Shown: piece after piece, positions 44,245 through 51,656 of the stretch
Numbering within the stretch: position 1 is the stretch's first letter
How the letters are laid out: the number at the start of each line of letters is the position of its first letter
NCBI GenBank assembly: GCA_035567895.1
Contig: DATMPC010000006.1
Span: 1 to 64,000 of the forward strand
DNA length: 64,000 nucleotides
Reading direction: 5' to 3'
DNA from: Terriglobales bacterium
Lineage (GTDB): Bacteria; Acidobacteriota; Terriglobia; Terriglobales; Acidobacteriaceae
The notes under the pieces: generated by a model
The model's input: only the letters and a program-made list of their open reading frames with translations
Database searches by the model: none
Told to the model about the DNA's origin: nothing
Position numbers and translations under genes: made by a program

Positions 44245-45714
44245 ATGGCTACTGCGGTCTCACCGGACATTCGCACGAAGTACGAAGCGGTAATCGGGCT
44301 GGAAGTCCACGTCCAGCTGCTTACCGTGACAAAGGCATTCTGCGGATGTTCTGCGAAATTTGGTGCGCCTCCAAATGCGAATGTCTGTCCGGTGTGCCTG
44401 GGACTTCCGGGGGCGCTGCCGGTTTTGAATCGTAAAGCAGTGGAGTACGCGGTTCGTGCAGCCATGGCGCTGAATTGCGAGATCCGCGAGACCTCAATCT
44501 TCGCCCGCAAGAACTACTTCTATCCTGACCTTCCCAAGGGCTACCAGATTTCACAGTACGACAAGCCAGTCGCGGAGCATGGTTACATCGATGTGGCAGG
44601 AGGAAACGCCCCCCCGCGACGGATCGGGATCACGCGCCTCCACCTCGAAGAAGATGCCGGCAAGAGCATGCACGATGGTCTTCCCGATTCGGCACACTAT
44701 ACTTACGTCGATCTAAACCGCTCGGGCGTGCCGCTGGTAGAGATCGTCAGCGAGCCCGACATGCGCTCTCCCGATGAAGCCTACGAGTACCTCACGCGCC
44801 TCAAGGAGATCATTCTTTATACCGGCGTGAGCGACTGCAACATGGAGGAGGGCTCGTTGCGCTGCGACGCCAACGTAAGCGTGCGTCCTCGTGGCCAGCA
44901 GAAGTTCGGCACCAAGGCTGAGGTAAAGAACGTAAATTCCTTCCGTTTTATCCGGGAAGCTCTCGAATACGAAATCGAGCGCCAGATCGAGGTTGTGGAG
45001 TCAGGCGAAAAAGTTGTTCAGGAAACGCGGCTGTATAACCCCAGCGAAAGCAAGACCTACAGCATGCGCTCGAAGGAAGAAGCGCACGACTACCGCTACT
45101 TTCCCGAGCCAGACCTGATGCCGCTGGTTGTCGATGCGCAGTGGCAGGCGCAGATTCGGTCGTCACTTCCCGAATTGCCTGAGGCTCGCCGCCAACGACT
45201 AATCGCCGAATACGGCATCACGCCTTACGACGCTGGCGTGTTAACGGCAACGCAGTCGCTCGCCGATCAGTTCGAACAAGCTGCTCAGTCGGCAAAGAAT
45301 CCCAAGCGGGTGGCTAATCTCGTACAAAGCGAAATCATGGGGCGACTCAAAGCCCGGGGCCTGGAAATTGAGCAGTCGCCCATCAGCATGAAAGGCATTG
45401 CTATGTCCGCCGATCTCGTAGACAGCGGCGCGATCTCAGGCAAAATGCTCAAAGACCTCTACGACCTGGCTTTCGAGCGCAATCAAGATTTTCCCGCCGT
45501 CTACGAACAGGAAAAGCCGCAACAGATCACTGACACCACCGCAATCGAGAAGATGATCGATGAGGTAATCGCTGCCAATCCCAAGCAGGTGGAGCAGTAT
45601 CGCGCCGGAAAAAAGACCGTCGCAGACTTCTTCGTTGGGCAAGTAATGAAAGCCTCCAAGGGACAGGCGAATCCGGCTCTCGTGAACGAGATCCTCTCCC
45701 GCAAGCTCGAATAG
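44245..45714 (+). CDS. gatB: Aspartyl/glutamyl-tRNA amidotransferase subunit B
   Basis: 489 residues; part of GatCAB, which amidates Glu-tRNA(Gln) and Asp-tRNA(Asn). The zinc site is TKAFCGCSAKFGAPPNANVCPVC, followed by the kinase-like core (KNYFYPDLPKGYQISQYDKPV, TRLHLEEDAGKSMHD) and the C-terminal YqeY-like tail (IDEVIAANPKQVEQYRAGKKTVADFFVGQVMK). gatA and gatC are not in this window. A candidate leaderless promoter precedes the ATG. An inverted repeat follows the stop. Confidence 0.97.
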   Translation: MATAVSPDIRTKYEAVIGLEVHVQLLTVTKAFCGCSAKFGAPPNANVCPVCLGLPGALPVLNRKAVEYAVRAAMALNCEIRETSIFARKNYFYPDLPKGYQISQYDKPVAEHGYIDVAGGNAPPRRIGITRLHLEEDAGKSMHDGLPDSAHYTYVDLNRSGVPLVEIVSEPDMRSPDEAYEYLTRLKEIILYTGVSDCNMEEGSLRCDANVSVRPRGQQKFGTKAEVKNVNSFRFIREALEYEIERQIEVVESGEKVVQETRLYNPSESKTYSMRSKEEAHDYRYFPEPDLMPLVVDAQWQAQIRSSLPELPEARRQRLIAEYGITPYDAGVLTATQSLADQFEQAAQSAKNPKRVANLVQSEIMGRLKARGLEIEQSPISMKGIAMSADLVDSGAISGKMLKDLYDLAFERNQDFPAVYEQEKPQQITDTTAIEKMIDEVIAANPKQVEQYRAGKKTVADFFVGQVMKASKGQANPALVNEILSRKLE

Positions 45715-45720
45715 TTTTTT

Positions 45721-45822
45721 GTTGTCATTCCGAAGCGAAGCGAGGAATCCCTGCCTCCTCCCACCAGTCTCGTGTTCATAGGGATTCCTCACCGCAACTT
45801 CAGCGGTTCGGAATGACAACCA
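45721..45822. repeat. Inverted TGTCATTCCGAA repeat after gatB
   Basis: GTTGTCATTCCGAAGCGAAG (left) is answered by GGTTCGGAATGACAAC (right), with GAGGAATCCCT / AGGGATTCCTC inside. A related element is at 57,373-57,532. Confidence 0.75.
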
Positions 45823-45945
45823 CAAAATTTCTGAACGATTTCCCAAACAGCCCGTTCTTCAGTCATGAGACGTAGCATGGGTGGCTTTGAGCGATACATG
45901 CCCGGTCCGATGGTCTTCGAACTCACTGAAAGGGAGCCTGACTGC

Positions 45946-46473
45946 ATGGCGGATAATGCAGTTGCTCCAGAGATCGAAGCGCTTGTTCGGGAGCATTCTC
46001 GATTGGTCTTTCGCATCGCCTATTCCGTGGTTCGCAATCATGCTGACGCTGAGGATGTGGTGCAAGAGGTTTTCCTGCGCGTGGCAAAGCATGGAACTGC
46101 CGGCATCGCGGACACAAAAGCCTGGATCTCGCGCATTGCCTGGCGCGCTTCTGTAGATCGCTATCGGCAATTTGACCGGAGGAATCAGGAGGAGTTCGAC
46201 GAGCGGGTTCACGCTTCACACACTCGTCTGTCAGGAACCGAGCAGGAAACCATCTCGCGGGAAATGCTGGCTTTGCTGGATCGCATGATAGCCGTGCTGC
46301 CCAAAAAAGAACGTGATGCATTGTTGCTCACATCCGTGGAAGAGATGAGCAGCGCTGAAGCTGCCACGGTGCTGGGCACGACCGAGACATCCATCCGTGC
46401 GCGAGTATTTCGCGCCCGCCAGAAACTCGCGGAAAAATTGCAGAAAGTAGCAGGAACGAAGTATGGGCGGTGA
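45946..46473 (+). CDS. ECF-type RNA polymerase sigma factor
   Basis: About 175 residues from ATG 45,946, with GGGAG upstream (longer frame from 45,865). Sigma-70 region 2 is LVFRIAYSVVRNHADAEDVV, followed by QEVFLRVAKH; region 4 is VLPKKERDALLLTSVEEMSS, followed by AEAATVLGTTETSIRARVFRARQKL. There is no region 1 or 3, as in ECF sigma factors. The next gene starts within its 3' end and looks like its anti-sigma factor, followed by a secreted protein. Confidence 0.92.
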   Translation: MADNAVAPEIEALVREHSRLVFRIAYSVVRNHADAEDVVQEVFLRVAKHGTAGIADTKAWISRIAWRASVDRYRQFDRRNQEEFDERVHASHTRLSGTEQETISREMLALLDRMIAVLPKKERDALLLTSVEEMSSAEAATVLGTTETSIRARVFRARQKLAEKLQKVAGTKYGR

Positions 46474-47122
46474 GAACCGAAAGCCTGAATCCGAAGACCT
46501 AGATCACTGGTTGAATCTTGCTCTACGGGAGCGAGCGAATGCGGAACCGCGAAGCGGTCTTGAAGAGCGCGTGCTGACGCGGCTCGCCACCCAGCCGCGG
46601 AAGCAACAGTTCGCCCGGTGGCAAGTGTGGGCTGCTGCCGCGGCAATTTTCGTGATCGTTCTTACGCTCGCGCTGAGTTATCCGCGCCGCCATGATCAGG
46701 TTGCTAATGAGCAACCGCCGACGGTATCGCCGGAGCACAAAACGAGACGTAATGAGCTAACACCGGAGCAACGGCAATCCGCGACACAAGCGCATGCCGC
46801 CAGCGTTAGAGACGCAGCATGCTGCGTCTCCAAAAGGATGGTGGCGAAGAACACGCCGCCCGCAGTTCGCAGCGAACCCGAACCATTGCCGAAGCTAGCC
46901 AGCTTTCCTGCTCCGCGTCCCGAGACCAGGCAGGAACGCCTGCTGGCGCAACTTGCCGGACAGCCAGAGATCGTTGAGGTCGCGAGTGCCTCAACTGATT
47001 CGTCGCCCCTAAAAGAACTATCGATTCCGGAATTGAAAGTCGATCCGATGGAAGGAACTCCGCCGGACCTGGTCCAACCAGACCAATTTGGGAGGAAAGA
47101 TGCTTCACAAGAACGTCGGTAG
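46463..47122 (+). CDS. Probable anti-sigma factor (single-pass membrane protein)
   Basis: 219 residues overlapping the sigma gene by 11 bp. A short cytoplasmic N-terminus (EDLDHWLNLALRERANAEPR) is followed by one membrane helix (about 51-72, VWAAAAAIFVIVLTLALSYP) and a Pro/Glu-rich exported part. Recognition as an anti-sigma rests on position and layout; a zinc HxxxCxxC motif is not present. A perfect 22-bp palindrome (46,809-46,830) is embedded in frame in the exported part and encodes RDAACCVS, looking like an insertion of a dispersed repeat. Confidence 0.7.
   Translation: MGGENRKPESEDLDHWLNLALRERANAEPRSGLEERVLTRLATQPRKQQFARWQVWAAAAAIFVIVLTLALSYPRRHDQVANEQPPTVSPEHKTRRNELTPEQRQSATQAHAASVRDAACCVSKRMVAKNTPPAVRSEPEPLPKLASFPAPRPETRQERLLAQLAGQPEIVEVASASTDSSPLKELSIPELKVDPMEGTPPDLVQPDQFGRKDASQERR
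46809..46830. repeat. Perfect 22-bp palindrome inside the anti-sigma gene
   Basis: GAGACGCAGC and GCTGCGTCTC meet around an AT centre. Partial copies (TAGAGACGCRG) sit directly on or after the stop codons at 38,781 and 47,621. A dispersed palindromic repeat captured in a coding sequence is likely. Confidence 0.75.
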
Positions 47123-47621
47123 ATATGCAATCTGTCTCATTATCTTTCTTGTCGGCACTGGGCTTTTTGCGCAAGAGCCAAGAGCACCACAGCCAACGAG
47201 TACCTATAAGCTCGATTACGTCTTCTCAGAGAACCAGGACGGAAAGAAAGTAAATGCCCGCAGCTACAGCACCCTTGTTCGAGTTCGCGAGCGCGGCAGC
47301 ATCCGCCTTGGCAGCCGCATTCCGGTGGCCGTCGGAGCGGCAAAGGACGGGAGCGGCAACCAGGTTCAATATATGGATATTGGCGTCAACCTCGATTGCC
47401 GCATCGCAGAAGAACTCGATTCAGGAATCGATCTCTTTACCAACGCAGAGGTGACCAGCCTCACAGACGCGAATCGCGTCGGCAACCCAGTAGTTCGACA
47501 ATCGAAAATCCAAGTTGAGAGCATCGTCCCGGTAGGGAAGCAAGTGCTTCTCACCAGCGCGGACGAAGTGGACGGGACCAGGCGCTTACAGCTTGAGGTG
47601 ACGGCGACTAAGGTGAAGTAG
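47100..47621 (+). CDS. Secreted protein, third gene of the sigma operon
   Basis: 173 residues from ATG 47,100, directly preceded by GGGAGGAAAG and overlapping the previous gene. Signal peptide YAICLIIFLVGTGLFAQ; the rest is beta-rich with the recurring acidobacterial pattern YKLDYVFSENQDGKKVNARSY, SIRLGSRIPVAVG, YMDIGVNLDCRI. The function is unknown. Being cotranscribed with a sigma/anti-sigma pair, it may be the extracytoplasmic component sensed or controlled by that switch. Confidence 0.8.
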   Translation: MLHKNVGRYAICLIIFLVGTGLFAQEPRAPQPTSTYKLDYVFSENQDGKKVNARSYSTLVRVRERGSIRLGSRIPVAVGAAKDGSGNQVQYMDIGVNLDCRIAEELDSGIDLFTNAEVTSLTDANRVGNPVVRQSKIQVESIVPVGKQVLLTSADEVDGTRRLQLEVTATKVK

Positions 47622-47660
47622 AGACGCGGCATGATGTGATCGCGCCTTTTTCTTTTTTAG

Positions 47661-47746
47661 TTAGAGCAACGGATAGCGAAAATATTTCTTGGCTTGCTTC
47701 TAAGCTGTTGAGCAGATTGAAGCGAAAAAGTGATAGAGCAACGGAT
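47661..47746. repeat. Paired TAGAGCAACGGA element, copy B
   Basis: TTAGAGCAACGGAT at 47,661 and ATAGAGCAACGGAT at 47,733 are 72 bp apart, almost the same arrangement as at 17,207-17,292. AAAATATTT follows the first copy in both loci. It is in the 566-bp gene-free region 47,622-48,187. Confidence 0.65.
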
Positions 47747-47892
47747 GAAGATTGATTTTTCCTCCTTGCCTGCGGCATCATGCGGAGGTGCGTGTGAATT
47801 CCAATTTAGGAATGCCCAGGTTGTTGGTAAAGACCTCCTCGATCACCGGCAGCAGGCCTGATGGCTGTCTGGCAGGCGCTTCGGTTTCGAAG

Positions 47893-48005
47893 AATCCCCG
47901 AACAATCCCCGGAGGCGTCGGGGATTCTCGGGGATCATTCCCGAAGTTGCCGGGGATCATCCCGGGGATTGATCCCCGAATCCCCGGGGATACCTCGGGG
48001 ATTCC
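47893..48005. repeat. Cluster of GGGGAT/ATCCCC inverted repeats
   Basis: About nine alternating copies of GGGGAT and its inverse ATCCCC (for example CCGGGGATCATCCCGGGGAT) are packed into 113 bp and would fold into very stable GC hairpins. An open frame crosses it (47,752-48,153) but its low-complexity Gly/Pro/Ile translation is likely fortuitous. Confidence 0.75.
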
Positions 48006-48187
48006 ATCCGCTAAGTCCTTTGGATTTGGGGATCAAGCAAAAAAGCGAGTTTTGCTCGTGAGGCGGCATGGTGACGGCAGTTCCACCGAGGTTCTATTCG
48101 GAGCAAAATCCAACTTCGGAGCTCACCCATCAGTTAATTTCGACAAGCGGTAACTGGATTCGTCTCTCCGTGCAGCATCGAAGCCTG

Positions 48188-48544
48188 TTACTTTGCCCGT
48201 TCCGCCTTGCCGATCAAAGCCTTCAGCAGCATGTTCACGAGCGTCAGCAGAATGGCGCCAACAAGGGCAGAGCCGAAAGACCGGATAAAGAATCCAGGCA
48301 CTATTGCCGAGGTGATCTTCAGGATGATCGCGTTGATCACGAACCAGAAGAGTCCAAGCGTGAGGATCGTGAATGGGAACGTGAGGACCTTGAGCACGAG
48401 TCCGAGCGTGGCGTTGAGGAAGCCAAAGACCAGTGCGCCGATTAACGCCGCTCCGAGCCCGTTCACAGAAAAGCCGGGGACGACGTAGGAAACGATCAGC
48501 AGACTCAGGGACATTAACAGCCAGCGAACGAGAGCGTAGATCAT
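48188..48544 (-). CDS. Four-helix membrane protein, PF04020 ('phage holin family') type
   Basis: 118 residues with four hydrophobic helices and the signatures VSYVVPGFSVNGLGAALIGA and VPGFFIRSFGSALVGAILL, an internal duplication typical of this family. Despite the family name it is a widespread chromosomal protein of unknown function. It is 23 bp from the five-repeat membrane gene on the same strand, so the two are probably cotranscribed. Confidence 0.88.
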   Translation of the reverse strand: MIYALVRWLLMSLSLLIVSYVVPGFSVNGLGAALIGALVFGFLNATLGLVLKVLTFPFTILTLGLFWFVINAIILKITSAIVPGFFIRSFGSALVGAILLTLVNMLLKALIGKAERAK

Positions 48545-48567
48545 AGCGAGCAGACCAACCGCTCGCC

Positions 48568-49368
48568 TTAATAGATTTCCGCTTCGAGGAGATGCAGATC
48601 GACGAGCAGTCCGTACGTCCTCAGCAGGTTATATATCATGAAGCCCTGTAAGAACAGGGGCAGAAGCATCATAAAGATGCCGTCGCCCATCATGGCGGTT
48701 ACCACAATGAATATGGTCCTGCATGTGTACAAGCCGATGGCGAACAGCAACGCCTTAAGGTTCAACTTATAGGTGTACACCCCGACAATCGCGAACGCGA
48801 CAAAAACGATTCCCGAGCTGATGGCGACCGGCAAATTCTCTCTGCTGAAATAGGTTTCGAAGAGCGACAGAGCAGCAACTGCAAAGAAGCGCGCTGAAGC
48901 GCGTTGAACCAATCGCGTGACCAGGCTTCGAGACGCCGAAGTATCAACTTTCTTGGCTATGAAAGTAGTCTCGTTGAATACAGTTTCTTTTTGAGGCTCT
49001 TCTTCCTTGGAGGTCTCTGCAGCCTTCTTCTCAAGATAAGTGACGTCCTCTACGTTCTTGATCCTGAGGTTGGGACCTTGATAAATCGTCTCCCTGTCCG
49101 GCATGATCAGGTCATGCGCAATGCGGCCTAGCTTGGCGAACATCTCCGGAATGGCGCCTTCATGAACTGTCTCAGTTTGTGGCTTGCCGAGTTGCGTTAG
49201 CTGCGCCGCCGAGTACTTCCGGGTGATGTGCTCGGGAATATCGCCGCCATGAACCGTCTCCTTCACGGAGGCTCCGCCGGCGTTCGGATGCTTCGGCTTA
49301 AAGAGGTCTATTTCAGGACCGTCGTAGACGGTTTCCTTGACAGGCGTGGGGGTGGTATCGCTGCTCAT
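48568..49368 (-). CDS. Unknown membrane protein with five degenerate ETV(Y/H)xG repeats
   Basis: 266 residues. The cytoplasm-like N-terminal half carries five related segments at about residues 11, 36, 65, 92 and 127: KETVYDGPEIDLF, KETVHGGDIPEHI, TETVHEGAIPEMF, RETIYQGPNLRIK and KETVFNETTFI. The C-terminal half (about 160-255) has three or four membrane helices. I do not recognise the family. Regularly spaced Thr-containing repeats could be docking or phosphorylation sites, but that is speculation. Upstream of, and probably cotranscribed with, the PF04020 gene. Confidence 0.75.
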   Translation of the reverse strand: MSSDTTPTPVKETVYDGPEIDLFKPKHPNAGGASVKETVHGGDIPEHITRKYSAAQLTQLGKPQTETVHEGAIPEMFAKLGRIAHDLIMPDRETIYQGPNLRIKNVEDVTYLEKKAAETSKEEEPQKETVFNETTFIAKKVDTSASRSLVTRLVQRASARFFAVAALSLFETYFSRENLPVAISSGIVFVAFAIVGVYTYKLNLKALLFAIGLYTCRTIFIVVTAMMGDGIFMMLLPLFLQGFMIYNLLRTYGLLVDLHLLEAEIY

Positions 49369-49586
49369 GGCTGGACCAAGGTCGCCCTAACATAACTTGG
49401 CTTCTAGCTCGATTCTGAGCGTAAATGAGCACGCGATCATCACTAGTAACCGCGTTAACGATTACGTTGGTAAGTTCCGCCTCCGGCCACGCCTCCACGG
49501 ACGGCATGGTAGAGACAAAAGCATGCTCCAGGTAAACGGCCGCGTTTCCCTGGTTTGAATCGTTGAACTGACCACTGAAAACTTGT

Positions 49587-50129
49587 CTATCGTCTCCCAC
49601 GTCCTCGCATCATCGGCACTGGCGCAGCTCCCTTGTAATCTCTCGGGTACACGACAACGAAGCGGCGCTCGGCTTCCCCCGAGCTTTCGGTTCGGAGGTC
49701 GGCCTGGTCGCGCATGGCTAGGTGAAGCATGCGCCGTTCGCGCGCGGACATTGGAGCAAATTGATAGGGTTGACCGGTCTTGCGCACGCGTTCGGCGGCG
49801 ACTTCCGCGGCCAGTTTCAGCTCCTGTGCGCGCAGCGTTTTGAAGTTCATGCAGTCGAAGCTGAGCTTGTCATGCTCCTCCGACTCCAGGCGTAGCACTT
49901 TCAATGAGACATGCTCCAGCGCGCGCAAGAGCTCGCCATTGCGCTCAAGGAGCAGCGGGCTATCCGGGCCGGCGAAATCGACTACGATTTCAGGACTCTC
50001 TCCCAGGTCAGTATTCACTGGAGGATTCGCGCTGATGCGATACTTCAAGCGAAATCCAGCTAGCTGAATGGTATTGCGCAGGACTTCGTCAACACGTCGG
50101 GCGGCGGCAACTCGATCTTGGATCGGCAT
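49587..50129 (-). CDS. Jag/KhpB-like RNA-binding protein (R3H domain)
   Basis: 180 residues. The C-terminal part has an R3H domain (MSARERRMLHLAMRDQADLR, ESSGEAERRFVVVYP) with the conserved R-x3-H. The region before it (about 45-110) aligns with the KH domain of KhpB (IVVDFAGPDSPLLLERNGELLRALEHVSLKVLR), but the GxxG nucleic-acid loop has become ERNG, so RNA binding by KH may be lost. Unlike canonical jag it is not beside yidC. Basic RGRGRR tail. Confidence 0.8.
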   Translation of the reverse strand: MPIQDRVAAARRVDEVLRNTIQLAGFRLKYRISANPPVNTDLGESPEIVVDFAGPDSPLLLERNGELLRALEHVSLKVLRLESEEHDKLSFDCMNFKTLRAQELKLAAEVAAERVRKTGQPYQFAPMSARERRMLHLAMRDQADLRTESSGEAERRFVVVYPRDYKGAAPVPMMRGRGRR

Positions 50130-50244
50130 GGCTGGGGAGGACGGTCACCTCTGCGAGTTACTAAACAACATTTCTAACATCGTTCAGCCAACTGCGCTAC
50201 CTGTCCATTGGGAGCATTGAGTAACTTGCACTCGGAGCGGCACG

Positions 50245-50901
50245 CTAGGGGAGCTTCCGGCGTCCGAGGGATGCGGCAAATACACCGCCGGCGGTCGAGA
50301 GCAACAGGAAGGCAATGAGAAACAGAAACATTCCGAAGACAACCAGCACGGCGAGTCCTTCGGGAGTCTGGGCCCATTGGGAAATCGCCTGCACATCGTG
50401 ATTGTTCGCGGCGGCCTGATCCAGCGAGCTGCGCAGCAATGCGCGAATCTGCTCACCTTGATGCATCACCAGCGTCGCGATGGCCAGGTATGACGACGTA
50501 AATACTGCGAAGAACAGAAACCCCAGAAGTCCGGCGAGAGCGCCGATCTTTCCACCGATCGTCGATGACAACAGTACCAATGGAGATCGCCGTCGATATA
50601 GGACCACAGCCAGCCAGCCACCACCAAGCATCCATAACGGGAACAACGCACTTACTACGGGTAGCATCGAGCCGATCGCCATTACTAATCCGGCGGTGCT
50701 GGCGGAGGGCAGTGCGTGCTTCCAGTTCATCGATAGACCGGAGCCCTGTGGTAGCGCGTCCGAAGCTGCCGACTCGGGATTGCCCGTGGGTGAAGTTGAG
50801 ATCGCGACTTCCGGAACACGGACCTGAGGGGCGCCGCACTGGCTACAAAAAGCAGTATCGGCACTCAAAACGGCACCGCAACGATGGCAGGTTTGTTCCA
50901 C
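50245..50901 (-). CDS. Zinc-ribbon membrane protein
   Basis: 218 residues. The N-terminal zinc ribbon has CHRCGAVLSADTAFCSQCG (C-x2-C-x11-C-x2-C), followed by a Ser/Pro-rich linker and about four membrane helices (65-90, 92-105, 115-145, 185-210). This is a common layout in Acidobacteriota for proteins of unknown function. The stop is 115 bp from the Jag-like gene on the same strand. Confidence 0.82.
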   Translation of the reverse strand: MEQTCHRCGAVLSADTAFCSQCGAPQVRVPEVAISTSPTGNPESAASDALPQGSGLSMNWKHALPSASTAGLVMAIGSMLPVVSALFPLWMLGGGWLAVVLYRRRSPLVLLSSTIGGKIGALAGLLGFLFFAVFTSSYLAIATLVMHQGEQIRALLRSSLDQAAANNHDVQAISQWAQTPEGLAVLVVFGMFLFLIAFLLLSTAGGVFAASLGRRKLP

Positions 50902-51025
50902 TCGTCGAACTTAAATCAGTGGCTTAAGAGTGTGCAAGCGGAAGAGACTAGTCCGTTGTCGGTAATCAGGCGTCGGCAAGATCGAACTCCCATTACTCAT
51001 TATGGGCAAATTCAATACTTTTTCT

Positions 51026-51628
51026 TTAGATCGAATCTTTCTCGCCGTGCTTCTGTACGTAGACCAGCGCGATGTTGCTGCCGCCGTCTTCCGGTTTTAC
51101 GGCGACGATGTGCTGCTTGTCGTTGGTGCCGGTCTTCAGCTCAAGAGTGTTTCTGTCGCCTGAAGAGTAGGTAAAGTCCTTTCCGTTGCTCCGTTCACTG
51201 CCGCATGTGAGCTGATTCCCCTGATCCTCATTGCGACCATGCAGCGAAACATCTCCGCCCTTACACTCGAGAAACTTGCCATATTTCTGCTGAAGATCCT
51301 TGCGGTACCAGTCGAGGACCTTCTCGGGAGCATCATCGGAGTGGTAGTTGAGAGCGATTACCTTCAACTGTCCCCATGGGCTTGCGATGTTCACATTCGC
51401 CTGGTCGTGATCGTGACCGCGCTTGGGAACCAACCGGGAGCCAGGATAAACACTCAATCCAGTTTCCTCCGGCTTTACCTGGTCGGTACGAACACTCACG
51501 GAACCGAAGGGGGTTTTCACGTCGACGTTATCGCCGTTGTCGCTCTTCTTGACATTTACGCAGGCGCTCAACGCCAGCACGGCACTCAACAACAAGAAGC
51601 CAGAGACTACATCTATGCGCGAATTCAT
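51026..51628 (-). CDS. Unknown lipoprotein downstream of GH3
   Basis: 200 residues from ATG 51,628 (longer frame from 51,712). Lipobox LALSAC at the end of the signal peptide (VVSGFLLLSAVLALSAC), then a soluble domain (VYPGSRLVPKRGHDHDQANV, VLDWYRKDLQQKYGKF). The 'VYPGS...VLDWYRK' pattern occurs in several acidobacterial lipoproteins of unknown function. It begins 29 bp after the GH3 stop and is probably in its operon. Confidence 0.8.
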   Translation of the reverse strand: MNSRIDVVSGFLLLSAVLALSACVNVKKSDNGDNVDVKTPFGSVSVRTDQVKPEETGLSVYPGSRLVPKRGHDHDQANVNIASPWGQLKVIALNYHSDDAPEKVLDWYRKDLQQKYGKFLECKGGDVSLHGRNEDQGNQLTCGSERSNGKDFTYSSGDRNTLELKTGTNDKQHIVAVKPEDGGSNIALVYVQKHGEKDSI

Positions 51629-51656
51629 TCGATTTGAGCTGCTCCTGATGTGGACT

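Noticed and set aside
44151-44510. N-terminal extension of the DinB gene
   Set aside because: Antisense to gatB and precedes a strong ribosome binding site and ATG at 44,150.
47752-48153. 133-residue open frame across the GGGGAT cluster
   Set aside because: The translation is low-complexity Gly/Pro/Ile-rich sequence dictated by the hairpin repeats; no ribosome binding site or family pattern.
49369-49586. 95-residue minus-strand open frame between the five-repeat gene and the Jag-like gene
   Set aside because: Overlaps the upstream gene start in another frame and shows no conserved features.
50185-50215. Sequence resembling a tRNA D-arm on the minus strand (GGTAGCGCAGTTGGC)
   Set aside because: No acceptor stem, anticodon arm or T arm can be drawn; at most a fragment, with no attachment-site evidence.
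51179-51192. Third TCCGTTGCTC match to the paired-element repeat (inverse)
   Set aside because: Lies inside the lipoprotein coding sequence as ordinary codons, unpaired and without the AT-rich interior.
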